64,000 nucleotides of DNA from Fructilactobacillus fructivorans (GCF_001434095.1 NZ_AZDS01000003.1:62001-126000); one strand, 5' to 3'. Shown: positions 31,088-41,620, counted from the first letter of the stretch. Made by a program: numbers and translations. Notes: generated by a model not told the origin, from the sequence alone.

Positions 31088-32062
31088 ATGGACCTTTTTG
31101 ATAGTTTGAAAGCAAAGATCAATGGTAAGAACATCAAATTAGTATTTCCCGAAGGAGAAGATCCTCGAATTGTTGAAGCCGCAAGCCGACTTAAGAAAGA
31201 CCATCTGGTTGAGCCAACGTTATTAGGTGACCCTCAGGCAATTAAACAGGTTGCTGATGAAAATGGGATTGATTTAGATGGGATTACAATTATTGATATT
31301 AATAATGTTGATCCAGCAACATTTAACCAAATGGTTGATTCATTGGTTAAGCGCCGAAATGGCAAAACCGATGAAAAGACCGCCCGTGAGTGGTTAAAAG
31401 ATCCCAACTACTTTGGAACTATGATGGTATACATGGGAACCGTTGACGGAATGGTTTCAGGGGCAGCTCATCCTACTGGTGACACTGTTCGTCCTGCTTT
31501 ACAAATTATTAAAACTAAACCAGGAGTAAAATTAATTAGTGGGGCCTTTGTGATGCAAAAGGGTGACACACGTTACTTGTTTGCCGATTGTGCCATTAAC
31601 ATTGAGTTAGACGATCAACAACTCGGTGAGGTAGCGGTTGAAAGTGCTCATACAGCCCGTTTGTTTGATATTGACCCTAAGGTTGCTCTCCTAAGTTTCT
31701 CAACGAAGGGTTCGGCAAAGGGTCCTGAAGTTGATAAGGTGCAAAGCGCAACTAAGATTGCTCAAAGGTTGGATCCAGACACGCCGATCGACGGTGAATT
31801 GCAGTTTGATGCTTCCATTGTTCCCTCGGTTGCTAAGAGTAAGGCACCAGGATCAGATGTTGCTGGTCAGGCAACGGTCTTTGTCTTTCCAGAGCTTCAG
31901 TCCGGAAACATTGGTTACAAGATTGCCCAACGATTGGGTGGTTTTGAAGCCATTGGGCCAATTCTTCAGGGATTAAATCAACCTGTTTCTGACTTATCGC
32001 GAGGATGCAATGCTGAAGATGTCTACAAGGTAGCCATCATTACGGCTACTCAAGCACTTTAA
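31088..32062 (+). CDS. pta: Phosphate acetyltransferase
   Basis: Interconverts acetyl-CoA and acetyl phosphate; in lactobacilli it links pyruvate dissimilation or phosphoketolase products to acetate or ethanol. FPEGEDPRIVEAA, MVSGAAHPTGDTVRPALQII, SFSTKGSAKGPE and the C-terminal LSRGCNAEDVY blocks are typical of Pta; 324 residues. AAGGAGAG lies inside the end of ung. No ackA is seen nearby. Confidence 0.96.
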   Translation: MDLFDSLKAKINGKNIKLVFPEGEDPRIVEAASRLKKDHLVEPTLLGDPQAIKQVADENGIDLDGITIIDINNVDPATFNQMVDSLVKRRNGKTDEKTAREWLKDPNYFGTMMVYMGTVDGMVSGAAHPTGDTVRPALQIIKTKPGVKLISGAFVMQKGDTRYLFADCAINIELDDQQLGEVAVESAHTARLFDIDPKVALLSFSTKGSAKGPEVDKVQSATKIAQRLDPDTPIDGELQFDASIVPSVAKSKAPGSDVAGQATVFVFPELQSGNIGYKIAQRLGGFEAIGPILQGLNQPVSDLSRGCNAEDVYKVAIITATQAL

Positions 32063-32077
32063 TTCGAGGCGATTTAT

Positions 32078-32554
32078 TTGATTAAATTTAAAGTCGATAG
32101 TCCTGAACAAACCGAAAAATTAGGTGAGGAACTCGCTCCAGATTTAAAAGCCGGAGATGTCATTTTACTTGATGGTGATCTGGGTGCGGGCAAAACAACC
32201 TTTACAAAAGGACTGGGTAAAGGATTTGGCATTAAGCGAAACATTAAAAGTCCTACCTTTACCATTATTCGGGAGTACAAGAACGGGCGATTACCCCTTT
32301 ATCACATGGACGTCTATCGTCTTGAAGAAGGCGGAGCCGACGAGTTGGGTTTAAACGAATACTTCAATGGTGATGGAGTGAGTGTTGTGGAATGGTCGAA
32401 ATTTGCGGAGGATGAACTTCCTGATGATTACTTACGGATTAAGTTCACCAGAAATGATGAGTTAGGTGATAATGATCGGACGATTGAAATGACTGCTAGT
32501 GGTGATCACTTTAATGCGATTCTAAAGTCGGGGGATTTGAACCTTGGCAGATGA
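32078..32554 (+). CDS. tsaE: tRNA threonylcarbamoyladenosine ATPase TsaE
   Basis: TsaE is the small ATPase needed for t6A modification of ANN-decoding tRNAs, with TsaB, TsaC and TsaD. Walker A GDLGAGKTT lies near residue 34, followed by the SPTF motif, HMDVYRL and VEWS. 158 residues. The start is TTG 32078 after GAGGCG. The next gene, a GNAT protein, overlaps its end by 11 bases, so translation is coupled. Confidence 0.94.
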   Translation: MIKFKVDSPEQTEKLGEELAPDLKAGDVILLDGDLGAGKTTFTKGLGKGFGIKRNIKSPTFTIIREYKNGRLPLYHMDVYRLEEGGADELGLNEYFNGDGVSVVEWSKFAEDELPDDYLRIKFTRNDELGDNDRTIEMTASGDHFNAILKSGDLNLGR

Positions 32555-33026
32555 TGAAATCACAATTCGAGCAGCTAATTCTAAGGATGCTGCCGCATTA
32601 ATTAAATTAATGAAACAGTTGAGTAAAGAATCGAAAAATTTCACCACTGACGTTCAGGTTGATCAGTTGACTGCTGAAACCGAAGCTGAGGCGATTGATG
32701 CTGTTAACGCTACGGGGACTAATCTCATTATGGTGGCGATTGCTGGAACAAAGCTAATCGGAGTTTTAAGTATCAGTCAGGTTGCTCATACTGTCGGTGA
32801 ACTTGGAGTGGCAATTTTATCCGACTATCAAGACATGGGACTTGGCACCTACTTGATTCAAGAAGCCATTGATTGGATTGCTAATTTTAGTCAATTGGAC
32901 GAATTAACTTTATCGGTTCTAAAAGCCAACCAGGGCGCGTTTCGATTGTATAAAAAACTAGGATTTGTTGTTACTGGTCAAGATGATCATGTAATTGAAA
33001 TGAAAATGAACATAAAAAAAGGCTGA
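32544..33026 (+). CDS. GNAT-family N-acetyltransferase
   Basis: The 160-residue protein has the GNAT fold: an N-terminal ITIRAANSKDA strand-helix, a central GVLSISQV strand, acetyl-CoA-binding QDMGLGTYLIQEA and the C-terminal GAFRLYKKLGF motif. It starts at TTG 32544 inside the end of tsaE, after GGGGG. The position after tsaE invites the name RimI, but the N-terminal part is unlike RimI and the substrate is not evident. Confidence 0.85.
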   Translation: MADDEITIRAANSKDAAALIKLMKQLSKESKNFTTDVQVDQLTAETEAEAIDAVNATGTNLIMVAIAGTKLIGVLSISQVAHTVGELGVAILSDYQDMGLGTYLIQEAIDWIANFSQLDELTLSVLKANQGAFRLYKKLGFVVTGQDDHVIEMKMNIKKG

Positions 33027-33047
33027 GAATAAATCTCAGTCTTTTTA
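33014..33047. terminator. Bidirectional terminator
   Basis: Stem AAAAGGCTGAGA/TCTCAGTCTTTT with one G-T pair and loop ATAAA. It ends the GNAT gene and, on the other strand, the exonuclease gene whose stop it touches. Confidence 0.88.
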
Positions 33048-33578
33048 AATGGATTTAACAAACGGTTTAATGGCATTTTTACCAAACTGTTGGTATTCGT
33101 AAATTAGGATATTAGCGCACGCTAGGCTGTCGTCTAAGGCGTTGTGGTGGTGCTGTAATTCGATCCCTAAATTTTGACTAACCGTGTTTAGTTTATGATT
33201 AACAAATCCAGGATAAAACTTTTTTGAAGTTTTAACGGTATCAAGAGTTTGGTAGTGAGGTTGTCTTAAACCATATCGCTCCAAACTTTTCTTTAAGACA
33301 CTGTTATCGAAGTTATTGTTATGAGCAATTACCAATTTGTTTCGATCGAAGAGGGGATTAATTTGGTCCCAAACTTCTGGAAACGTTGGTGAATCGACTA
33401 CATCTTTTTCGTGAATACCATGAACGTTGATATTTCGCCAGTTAAACTCACATTCGGGGTTGATTAATGAGTAAAATTCATCAACCACCTCGTCGTTTCT
33501 TACGATCGTTAGTGCAACCGAACATGCACTAGCACGCTTCCCAGCAGCGGTTTCAAAGTCGATTGCCGCAAAATTCAT
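33045..33578 (-). CDS. DnaQ-like 3'-5' exonuclease
   Basis: A DEDDh exonuclease of 177 residues: Exo I AIDFETA (Asp7, Glu9), Exo II AHNNNFDNSVL, and Exo III HHNALDDSLACANI with the HxxxxD pattern. Such stand-alone proteins resemble the epsilon or PolC exonuclease domain and trim DNA or RNA 3' ends. No BRCT or other domain follows. It lies just downstream of the ExoIII gene on the minus strand (14-base gap), so both are probably one transcript. Confidence 0.9.
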   Translation of the reverse strand: MNFAAIDFETAAGKRASACSVALTIVRNDEVVDEFYSLINPECEFNWRNINVHGIHEKDVVDSPTFPEVWDQINPLFDRNKLVIAHNNNFDNSVLKKSLERYGLRQPHYQTLDTVKTSKKFYPGFVNHKLNTVSQNLGIELQHHHNALDDSLACANILIYEYQQFGKNAIKPFVKSI

Positions 33579-33592
33579 TTAAATGATCCTCT

Positions 33593-34363
33593 CTAATTAA
33601 GTTTAAGTCCGTCAGTAATTAATTGAATTGGAGCGTGATCCGAACCCATCACGTTACCTAAAATATTTGATTCAGCCACGTCGTTTTGAATGGAGTCAGA
33701 AACTAGGAAATAGTCCATTCTCCAACCACGATCACGTGCTCGTTCGTCGTATCTATAACTCCACCAAGTGTAGGCACCACTTTGATGAGGATGGAGGGCT
33801 CGAAATGTGTCGACAAATCCTGAAGCTAAAAGACGACCAAAATCATCACGTTCTTGTTGTGTGTACCCAGCTTTATGATGATCTTCTTCAGGATCGTCAA
33901 TATCGATTGGCTGGTAGGCGACGCTCATGTCACCACCAATTATGACTGGCTTGGTGCCAGTAAGTTTGTTAACAAAGGTAATAAATTTTTGGTCCCAATC
34001 AAGGCGATAATCAAGTCTTTGTAACTCTTCGCCTGAGTTGGGAACATACGTGTTAATTAAATAAAAGTCAGGATATTCAAGGGTTAGGCAACGACCTTCA
34101 ACATCAGTATCAGTCCCATCAACGCCATAAATGACGTTTTGAGCCTTGTGCTTTGTGAAAGTTGTTACTCCAGCGTAACCGGGGCGTTCAGCTGAATCCC
34201 AGTATTGATAGTAATTACCAGGAACTTCTAAAGCAATATCATTTTCATGAACCCGAGTTTCTTGGACGTTAAAAAAGTCAGCATCAATTTCATTGAAAAA
34301 TTCGTAAAAATTCTTTTTAACTGCGGATCGTAAACCATTTACATTCCATGAGATAAAATTCAT
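33593..34363 (-). CDS. exoA: Exodeoxyribonuclease III (AP endonuclease)
   Basis: Family that cuts DNA at abasic sites and trims 3' ends. SWNVNGLR, the metal-binding QETR, NTYVPNSG, MDYFLVS and the catalytic GSDHAPI are intact. The normally invariant GD-x-N-VAH segment reads GDMSVAY here, so the catalytic Asn is Ser and the following His is Tyr. 256 residues, normal length. AAGGAGGGG precedes the ATG. Activity could be altered; the other active-site residues remain. Confidence 0.92.
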   Translation of the reverse strand: MNFISWNVNGLRSAVKKNFYEFFNEIDADFFNVQETRVHENDIALEVPGNYYQYWDSAERPGYAGVTTFTKHKAQNVIYGVDGTDTDVEGRCLTLEYPDFYLINTYVPNSGEELQRLDYRLDWDQKFITFVNKLTGTKPVIIGGDMSVAYQPIDIDDPEEDHHKAGYTQQERDDFGRLLASGFVDTFRALHPHQSGAYTWWSYRYDERARDRGWRMDYFLVSDSIQNDVAESNILGNVMGSDHAPIQLITDGLKLN

Positions 34364-34462
34364 TGTATCCCCTCCTTCAATGCCAGTATATCACGATCGG
34401 AAGTGTTTAAATAATGATAACGTGCTAGAATATAGTGTGTATATTTAGAAAGGAAAATGACG

Positions 34463-35362
34463 ATGGTTGAAGACTTAACAAACAAATTCAAGGAGATTGA
34501 AATCTTAAAAGATGAGCCACTTTCCAATTATTCTTGGACTAAGACTGGTGGAAAAGCTGATTTTCTCGCATTTCCCTCATCATTTAAAGAAACCGAAGAA
34601 TTATTAAACTATGCAAACGAAATTAAAATGCCAATTACGGTGCTGGGTAATGCCAGTAATCTGATTGTTCGAGATGGCGGAATTCGGGGATTAACAATTA
34701 TCCTCACTAAAATGAATGCCATTCGAACTGAGGACCATCGGGTGATTGCGGAAGCAGGAGCTGCTTATATTGACGTAACTAAAGCCGCTCAAAAAGCTGG
34801 CTTAACCGGCCTAGAATTTGCGGCTGGAATTCCAGGAAGTGTCGGTGGTGGTGTGTTCATGAACGCTGGAGCTTACGGTGGGGAAACTCAGTATATTTTG
34901 GAGTCAGCAACGGTCTTAACCCCACAGGGTGAGATCATTGTTTTAAATAATGATCAATTGGATTTTGGGTATCGTCATAGTAGTATCCAAGACTATGGTG
35001 ATGTGGTACTAGAAGCCACTTTCAAGTTGGAACCTGGTAATAAGCCAGAAATCCAGAGTGAAATGGATCATCTAAACTACCTCAGAAGATCGAAACAACC
35101 CTTAGAGTGGCCTTCATGTGGAAGTGTCTTTAAACGTCCCAAGGGTTATTTTGCTGGTAAACTAATCCATGATGCTGGCCTGCAGGGATATCGATCTGGT
35201 GGAGCTGAAGTTTCTAAGAAGCACGCTGGATTTATTATTAACGTTGGTGGTGCCACCGCTACCGATTATTTAAATGTGATCAAACACGTTCAAGAAACGG
35301 TTTATCATGATAATCAGGTTCACCTTGAAACCGAAGTCAGGATCATTGGTGAACCAAAATAG
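34463..35362 (+). CDS. murB: UDP-N-acetylenolpyruvoylglucosamine reductase
   Basis: Reduces UDP-GlcNAc-enolpyruvate to UDP-MurNAc with NADPH and FAD in peptidoglycan synthesis. Typical MurB blocks: the [14 protein letters not shown] opening, [14 protein letters not shown], the [21 protein letters not shown] segment, catalytic YRHSS, and [11 protein letters not shown]. Type II form of 299 residues. Two ATGs are available; AAGGA at 34450-34454 better fits ATG 34463 than ATG 34457. An antiporter gene follows 14 bases later. Confidence 0.95.
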   Translation: MVEDLTNKFKEIEILKDEPLSNYSWTKTGGKADFLAFPSSFKETEELLNYANEIKMPITVLGNASNLIVRDGGIRGLTIILTKMNAIRTEDHRVIAEAGAAYIDVTKAAQKAGLTGLEFAAGIPGSVGGGVFMNAGAYGGETQYILESATVLTPQGEIIVLNNDQLDFGYRHSSIQDYGDVVLEATFKLEPGNKPEIQSEMDHLNYLRRSKQPLEWPSCGSVFKRPKGYFAGKLIHDAGLQGYRSGGAEVSKKHAGFIINVGGATATDYLNVIKHVQETVYHDNQVHLETEVRIIGEPK

Positions 35363-35376
35363 GAGGGAAGTAGCAT

Positions 35377-37488
35377 ATGGTAATAGTTGAAGCAGTCATC
35401 ACGTTAATCGTTTTAGTCCTGCTTTCTAGCATTATCTCCCACTATGTCACGAAAATTCCGGTTAGTTTAATTCAAATTTTACTTGGTTTAGGATTAGCTC
35501 TTTTCTTTAAGTTTAAGATTGATTTAAACACTGACTGGTTTTTACTGTTGTTCATTGCCCCACTACTATTCAATGATGGACGAGATTTTCCGAAGCGTGA
35601 GTTGTGGGAATTGCGAGGACCGATTTTTGAAAATGCCATCTGGTTAGTCTTTATTACGACCATTATTGGTGGTTATTTTGTCAATTGGCTAGTGCCATCG
35701 ATGCCACTAGCGGCCTGTTTTGCCTTAATTGCCATTCTATCTCCCACCGATCCGATTGCCGTCCAATCAATTTCAAAACGAGTTCATCTACCAAGTAACA
35801 TCCTGCATCTGGTATCTGGAGAAAGTTTGATAAACGATGCCAGTGGGCTAATTGCGTTTAAGTATGCAATTGCAGCGGTTGTAACGGGATATTTTTCTTT
35901 GAAAAATGCAGCGGTTGACTTTGTCTATACCGCGCTGGTAGGTTTGATTATTGGAATTGTCGGCATGTCGCTGATCATTGTTTTACGAAACTTACTATTA
36001 AAGGTCCATTTTAACGATGTTATCTTTAATGTGGTTCTCCATATCTTGACCCCGTTTATTATCTACGTCATTGCAGAAGATGCTTTGCATGCCTCGGGAG
36101 TGATTGCGGTCGTTGCGGCTGGAATTATTGATCATTTGCAGACCAATGTTGCTAACACTAAGTCACCCGAGGTAAACCTATTAACGAATCGAACCTGGGA
36201 TGTCATTGTGTACTGTTTAAATGGAATTGTCTTTTTAATTCTAGGGATTGAGCTGCCAGTTGCTACCCGGGTTGTTATCAATGGATCAGAGTATCGAACT
36301 CTAGCATCATTCGGAATTGCCTTCGCAGTTTGGGTGGCCCTATTGGTAATTCGAGTGGTTTGGATTTTAGGTTATGAGTTATTTTCATACTATGTAACCA
36401 AACGTTCCAATCGAAAGCCAAGTTTGTCGGTGGCCCTTTTAGCCGGAATTTCAGGAGTACGTGGGGCCATTACGATGGCCGGAATTCTTTCTGTTCCTGC
36501 TCTCTTATCGGATGGAAAAGCCTTTCCGGATCGTTCGCTAATGCTTTTCATTGCGGCAATGGTAATTGTCATTAGTTTAGTGGCTGCAACGATTATTTTG
36601 CCAATTATCTCGCCTGGTGCTAGTCCGCTTGAGACTCGGGCCTCTTTGATTGATAAAGACGAAGATGATGACGAAACAGAAGACGAAAAGGACGAACAAG
36701 CGGGTTACGTTTCAGAGGACGATGCGCGCATTTTTATCATCAAAAGTGCCATTGCAAGTCTTGAAAATAACAAAACGAATGATAACGAACGTGCGGTTTA
36801 CGACACGGTTTTAGACTATCAAGTTGAGTTAAGAAATCTTTTGCGTAAGACTCGGGACGATAGTGCAGAAAGTAAGTCGTTAAACGAAGAATTGAGTTTA
36901 AGACGGGTCGCTTTAGAAGGGAAACGAGACGCCATTAAAGAACTGTATCGAGAAAAACAAATTTCTAAAGATACGTACTGGATTGCCAATCGTCGGATTA
37001 ACCGGGAAGAACGTCGGATGTTTGCGAACGGTTATGATGGATACAAAAAGAACCACTGGTATTATCCAGGATGGTTCTCGTCGATCCTTCATTCCATTAA
37101 GAGTTGGCAGGTTAGTGAGTCCGAAAGTAAGAAAACGAAGAGTGAATTACGGTTGGTCACGGTAGTAGGTGATCAGGCTGCTATTGATGCCATTTCTGAC
37201 TTTTTGAGTCGAAGTGACATCAACGAGCAGGATTTTGATTCACAAATTATTCACTTTATTATTACCTTTTATCAAAGTCAGATTGAACGAGCTCATTCCT
37301 ACAATGATCCTGATGAGGATGACGAGGAATATGAGTACCAGCTTCTACGGCTTCGTTCAATTGCACTTGAAGCTGAGCGACGCGCGGTGGAAAGGTTGAT
37401 TAACAATCGTAAAGTTAGCCACGCAATGGGGCTGCACCTGCGTCAGGATATTAATTATAAGGAAACATTAATGTTAAGTGATAACTAA
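35377..37488 (+). CDS. Na+/H+ antiporter, CPA1 (NhaP) family
   Basis: About 12 membrane helices occupy residues 1-410, with the CPA1 motifs LLFNDGRDF, LSPTDPIAV and the ion-binding SGESLINDASGL (adjacent Asn-Asp). A cytoplasmic tail of nearly 290 residues follows, with an acidic run near residues 428-445 and a helical, charged region. It probably exchanges Na+ or K+ for H+ to control pH and salt. 703 residues. GGAGGGAAG precedes the ATG. Possibly co-transcribed with murB; ends at a strong shared terminator. Confidence 0.92.
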   Translation: MVIVEAVITLIVLVLLSSIISHYVTKIPVSLIQILLGLGLALFFKFKIDLNTDWFLLLFIAPLLFNDGRDFPKRELWELRGPIFENAIWLVFITTIIGGYFVNWLVPSMPLAACFALIAILSPTDPIAVQSISKRVHLPSNILHLVSGESLINDASGLIAFKYAIAAVVTGYFSLKNAAVDFVYTALVGLIIGIVGMSLIIVLRNLLLKVHFNDVIFNVVLHILTPFIIYVIAEDALHASGVIAVVAAGIIDHLQTNVANTKSPEVNLLTNRTWDVIVYCLNGIVFLILGIELPVATRVVINGSEYRTLASFGIAFAVWVALLVIRVVWILGYELFSYYVTKRSNRKPSLSVALLAGISGVRGAITMAGILSVPALLSDGKAFPDRSLMLFIAAMVIVISLVAATIILPIISPGASPLETRASLIDKDEDDDETEDEKDEQAGYVSEDDARIFIIKSAIASLENNKTNDNERAVYDTVLDYQVELRNLLRKTRDDSAESKSLNEELSLRRVALEGKRDAIKELYREKQISKDTYWIANRRINREERRMFANGYDGYKKNHWYYPGWFSSILHSIKSWQVSESESKKTKSELRLVTVVGDQAAIDAISDFLSRSDINEQDFDSQIIHFIITFYQSQIERAHSYNDPDEDDEEYEYQLLRLRSIALEAERRAVERLINNRKVSHAMGLHLRQDINYKETLMLSDN

Positions 37489-37523
37489 AAAAGGCCTTAC
37501 ACTTTTAAAGTGTAAGGCCTTTT
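37487..37523. terminator. Bidirectional terminator
   Basis: Sixteen-base perfect stem AAAAGGCCTTACACTT/AAGTGTAAGGCCTTTT with a three-base loop; serves the antiporter gene and the convergent DUF1361 gene. Confidence 0.92.
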
Positions 37524-37525
37524 GG

Positions 37526-38176
37526 TTATTCCTTGTTATTACTAATAATGGTGTAAATCCAATATATCATCAACTGAAGAACGGTCATCAAAAAGACAAA
37601 GACCAACATGTGCATGTTCCACATGTTTAAGAATGGTCGAATGTACATTCGGGGTGAAAGAATCAGGTAAATGGTATGAACTCGCATGAATCTGCCTATG
37701 AACAATCCGATTGAACTGGCTACCGTTAAGATGACAATGGTAACGAAATTCGAAAAGTTGCCTGGCAAATGGATCTTGACATCGATGGCTTTAGCAACAT
37801 GGACTAAACTCCAGAAACCGATGAACGCGCAACTTAGTGCGCTAATCATTAAACAGGTGTACAAAAACCACACATGCGGATCCAGTCTAAGGAGGCCATT
37901 AGCTTCGTCTGGATGTAACCAGGCGAGATGCAGAAGGTCGGTTAGAATATAAGGTGAATTTGGATAGAAAAGTAACCACAGAAGTGACAAAAGCCAAAAA
38001 ACAAAACTATTTTGATGAGGTTTATTGCCAATGTGAAAACTCAATTCAATGGTAATGTAACCCAATAGTGTATTCAGTGCTAAAAATCCAAATCGTGTAT
38101 CACGAAGGAATAAGAACAGTAGCACCATCCATCCGATGAAAAATATTCTAACTTGCCATTTTTTGTTTTGTGACAT
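37526..38176 (-). CDS. DUF1361 membrane protein
   Basis: 216 residues with about six or seven hydrophobic helices. The pair NTLLGYITIELS and WLLFYPNSPYILTDL, with an RDTRF segment near the first helix, is characteristic of DUF1361. The function of the family is not known. It stands alone on the minus strand between two convergent or divergent plus-strand units, with the 167-base AT-rich gap before cdaA as its promoter region. Confidence 0.85.
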   Translation of the reverse strand: MSQNKKWQVRIFFIGWMVLLFLFLRDTRFGFLALNTLLGYITIELSFHIGNKPHQNSFVFWLLSLLWLLFYPNSPYILTDLLHLAWLHPDEANGLLRLDPHVWFLYTCLMISALSCAFIGFWSLVHVAKAIDVKIHLPGNFSNFVTIVILTVASSIGLFIGRFMRVHTIYLILSPRMYIRPFLNMWNMHMLVFVFLMTVLQLMIYWIYTIISNNKE

Positions 38177-38343
38177 GATAATTCGACCCCTTTTCCTCTA
38201 TATATAAATTAAACCCCAAATTAAAGAAAAAAACTAGAAATTTAACTATAGAATTAAAATTTTTTAATATTTGGAATTAGCGAAGTGCCTTTATTTAGGT
38301 AATAATTCAGTGATATAATAATATACAAACTGGAGGTTGTGCT

Positions 38344-39192
38344 ATGGGGATTGATTGGAGTAGCTTGTTTACGTTACATAATCTAAGCAACTTAATTGAT
38401 ATATTAGTTGTTTGGCTCATTATTTATGAATTGATAATGCTTCTTCGTGGCACTCGTGCGGTGCAGTTATTGCGTGGAATCATTGTCATTATTATCGCCA
38501 AAATTGCCAGCTGGTACTTGGGATTAACCATGGTCTCGTGGATTCTGGACCAAATTATCAACTGGGGAGTAATTGGATGTATCATCATCTTTCAACCCGA
38601 AATTCGCCGGGGACTTGAAAAATTAGGTCGTGGATCAGTCTTTAGGTCAACTCAGAACCAGGATGAAAAGGCTGAAAGGATGATTAAAGCCTTGGATGGT
38701 GCCATTCAATACATGTCCAAACGCCGAATTGGAGCTTTGATTACCATCCAAATGCATACGGGACTCGAAGAATACATTGAAACTGGAATCAAACTTGATG
38801 CAGATATTTCCAGTCAGTTATTGATTAACATTTTTATTCCCAATACTCCCTTGCATGACGGAGCGGTCATCATTAAGGATGATAAGATTGCCGCAGCTGC
38901 GGCTTACTTGCCATTATCGCAAAGTAATCTAATTCCAAAAGAGTTAGGAACTAGGCATCGTGCTGCCGTGGGAATCTCGGAGGTTTCAGATGCTTTAACA
39001 ATCGTTATTTCAGAAGAGACGGGTGAGGTCTCAATTACTAGAAATAATGAGCTTCTCCGGGGAATGACCCAAGAGGATTACTTGAAGTACTTGAGGAGTC
39101 AGTTGATTCCTAGGGAACATCCGAATCAACATCAAACCATCGTAACGCGTGCGATTAGTTTCTTCCAGAAACATTTCGGAGGTGACAAGTAG
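38344..39192 (+). CDS. cdaA: Diadenylate cyclase CdaA
   Basis: Makes c-di-AMP from two ATP at the membrane; c-di-AMP controls potassium and osmolyte transport. Three N-terminal helices (residues 10-85) precede the DAC domain with the DGA motif (Asp172) and RHR motif (about residues 204-206). 282 residues. GGAGG precedes the ATG. First gene of the conserved cdaA-cdaR-glmM operon, with cdaR starting two bases after its stop. Confidence 0.96.
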   Translation: MGIDWSSLFTLHNLSNLIDILVVWLIIYELIMLLRGTRAVQLLRGIIVIIIAKIASWYLGLTMVSWILDQIINWGVIGCIIIFQPEIRRGLEKLGRGSVFRSTQNQDEKAERMIKALDGAIQYMSKRRIGALITIQMHTGLEEYIETGIKLDADISSQLLINIFIPNTPLHDGAVIIKDDKIAAAAAYLPLSQSNLIPKELGTRHRAAVGISEVSDALTIVISEETGEVSITRNNELLRGMTQEDYLKYLRSQLIPREHPNQHQTIVTRAISFFQKHFGGDK

Positions 39193-39194
39193 CT

Positions 39195-40166
39195 ATGAAA
39201 AAGTTCTTTCAAAGTAAGTGGTTTTACGCTATCTTGGCACTGATTTTTACCTTCGCACTGTTCTTCTATGTCCATGATGGTAAAAATGATATGGGATTAA
39301 CTAATAGCACCAGTAGTTCAACTAATACCACTCAGATGGCAGCAAATAAGTCGAAGGATCTCTCGGTTCCATTGCAACTGAATGTCAATTCAGACAAGTA
39401 CTTTGTGATTGGTTATCCAGAAAAAGTGAACGTTCAATTGTCTGGGCCATCGGCTTTGGTTACGACCACCGCTAACACTCAGAATTTTAAGGTCTATGCT
39501 GACCTTGGTAATTTAGGCCCAGGTGAGCACACGGTGAAACTTCAGCAACAGGGACTTAATTCTGATATCCATAGTAAAATCAAGCCATCCAAGATTCATG
39601 TGAATATTCAACCACGACGGACGGTGAAATTCCCGGTAAAGGCTACGTACGATAAGAAAAACATTGCCTCAGGATATAAAGTTGGGAAAGCATCATCTGA
39701 CGTTAGCTCGGCTAAGGTAACTGGTCCAATTGATCAAATTAATCGCATCGATTCAGTGGTGGCTAAGATAAGTCTAAAGCCCAACACCAAAAGTGATGTA
39801 AAACAGGATGCGGTGATCGAAGCTCTAGATAAAAAAGGGAAAAACATTAATGTAATTATCACTCCATCTACAAGTTCAGTTGATTTACCTGTCTCAGCGG
39901 GTGATAATAAGAGAGTGCCAGTCAAAGTTAACTTAAATAATAAGCAAGATGATAAAACATACGACGTGAAGTGTGATCCATCTGATGTCTTACTGTTAGG
40001 TGATAAGAATGCTATTAGTGGGATTAATTCAGTTAATGCTGACGTCGATGTTAGTAAGATGTCCGGTAAGAACACCAAGACGGTTTCGCTTGATACCGGT
40101 AATTCTAAGGTGAGTGGACTGGATCCATCAACGGTGAAAGTACAAGTAGACGTAAAGGATAAGTAA
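39195..40166 (+). CDS. cdaR: CdaA regulatory protein CdaR (YbbR domains)
   Basis: CdaR is anchored by one N-terminal helix (residues 8-27) and exposes YbbR repeats outside the cell; it modulates CdaA. A Ser/Thr-rich linker follows the helix, then three or so YbbR repeats with the V-x-L-x-GP and SKV-x-V patterns. 323 residues. Its ATG lies two bases after the cdaA stop and glmM follows by 17 bases. Confidence 0.93.
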   Translation: MKKFFQSKWFYAILALIFTFALFFYVHDGKNDMGLTNSTSSSTNTTQMAANKSKDLSVPLQLNVNSDKYFVIGYPEKVNVQLSGPSALVTTTANTQNFKVYADLGNLGPGEHTVKLQQQGLNSDIHSKIKPSKIHVNIQPRRTVKFPVKATYDKKNIASGYKVGKASSDVSSAKVTGPIDQINRIDSVVAKISLKPNTKSDVKQDAVIEALDKKGKNINVIITPSTSSVDLPVSAGDNKRVPVKVNLNNKQDDKTYDVKCDPSDVLLLGDKNAISGINSVNADVDVSKMSGKNTKTVSLDTGNSKVSGLDPSTVKVQVDVKDK

Positions 40167-40183
40167 ATCAAAGTGAGGTATTT

Positions 40184-41536
40184 ATGAGATATTTTGGAAC
40201 AGACGGAATTAGGGGAGTGGCTAATAAAGAGCTAACTCCTGAATTAGCTTTTCGCGCTGGACGAGCTGGTGGATATGCTTTAACTAAGCATAGTGTGACT
40301 GATCATCAACCACGTGTGTTGGTTGCAAGGGACACTCGCATTTCTGGTCAAATGTTGGAAGATGCATTAGTAGCTGGAATGTTATCCGTTGGCATTGAAG
40401 TTGTCCAGCTTGGAGTTGTCACAACTCCAGGAGTTGCATACTTAGTGCGTGATCAAAGCGCTGATGCGGGAGTCATGATTACAGCCTCGCATAATCCAGC
40501 TGAATTTAACGGCATTAAGTTCTTTGGTGGTGATGGATATAAGTTATCTGATGACATTGAAGCGGACATTGAGAAAATTCTTGAAAGTGATCAAGATAAC
40601 CTTCCACGTCCTTCAGCTAAAGGATTAGGAACTGCGGCTGAATATAGTGAAGCTTCCCAGAAGTACCTTCATTTCTTGTCTCAAACCATTCCAGATGAAT
40701 TAAGTGGGATTAAAGTTTCAGTTGATGCTGCTAATGGTGCTACTAGTAATTTAGTTCCACGTTTGTACGCTGACCTTGGACTTGATTTTAAAACTATGGC
40801 CACCTCACCCAATGGATTAAACATTAACGATCACGTTGGCTCAACTCATCCCGAACAATTGCAAAAAATGGTAGTTGAAAATGGTTCACAACTTGGGATT
40901 GCCTTTGACGGTGATGGTGATCGTTGTATTGCGGTTGACGAAAAGGGTAATATTGTCGATGGTGACAAGATTATGTATATCTGTGGAAAGTACATGGATG
41001 CCAATGGTCGTTTAAAGCATGATACGATTGTGACGACGGTGATGAGTAATCTGGGAATGTATAAAGCCATGGAAGCTAACGGTTTGAACAGTGTCAAAAC
41101 CAAAGTTGGTGATCGTTACGTCGTTGAAGCAATGAAGGCTAACGGTTATAACCTTGGTGGTGAACAGTCTGGACACGTTGTCTTCCTGGACTTCAATACC
41201 ACCGGAGATGGAATGTTAACTAGTTTACAATTAATGCACATCATGAAAGATACTGGTAAACCACTTTCCGAACTAGCTGATGAAGTAAAGAAGTATCCGC
41301 AAAGCCTAGTGAACGTGAAAGTTTCTGATAAAAAACATGCCATGGATCATGATGACGTTAAGAAAGCAATTGAGAAAGTTGAAAATGAAATGAATGGAAA
41401 CGGACGAGTGTTGGTTCGTCCTAGTGGGACTGAACCACTGCTCCGAATAATGGTTGAAGCGCCTACTCAAGAAGAAAGCGATAAGTATGCTAATGAAATT
41501 GCGGACGTCGTTAGAGATGATATGGGAATTGAATAA
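40184..41536 (+). CDS. glmM: Phosphoglucosamine mutase
   Basis: Interconverts glucosamine-6-phosphate and glucosamine-1-phosphate for UDP-GlcNAc. The phosphoserine loop ITASHNP has Ser102; the metal loop FDGDGDR and sugar-specificity GGEQSGH are intact; the C-terminal [12 protein letters not shown] binds phosphate. 450 residues. GTGAGGTATTT precedes the ATG. Third gene of cdaA-cdaR-glmM, directly ahead of glmS. Confidence 0.97.
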   Translation: MRYFGTDGIRGVANKELTPELAFRAGRAGGYALTKHSVTDHQPRVLVARDTRISGQMLEDALVAGMLSVGIEVVQLGVVTTPGVAYLVRDQSADAGVMITASHNPAEFNGIKFFGGDGYKLSDDIEADIEKILESDQDNLPRPSAKGLGTAAEYSEASQKYLHFLSQTIPDELSGIKVSVDAANGATSNLVPRLYADLGLDFKTMATSPNGLNINDHVGSTHPEQLQKMVVENGSQLGIAFDGDGDRCIAVDEKGNIVDGDKIMYICGKYMDANGRLKHDTIVTTVMSNLGMYKAMEANGLNSVKTKVGDRYVVEAMKANGYNLGGEQSGHVVFLDFNTTGDGMLTSLQLMHIMKDTGKPLSELADEVKKYPQSLVNVKVSDKKHAMDHDDVKKAIEKVENEMNGNGRVLVRPSGTEPLLRIMVEAPTQEESDKYANEIADVVRDDMGIE

Positions 41537-41551
41537 TTTAATGATTAGTTA

Positions 41552-41586
41552 ATAAAAGAGTTAACGAGAGTTAACTCTTTTATTAT
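41552..41586 (+). terminator. Terminator after glmM
   Basis: Stem AAAAGAGTTAAC/GTTAACTCTTTT with loop GAGA and T run. Confidence 0.9.
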
Positions 41587-41620
41587 GTTTAAATTTACGT
41601 TAAATTTTTCTTTATCAGTG

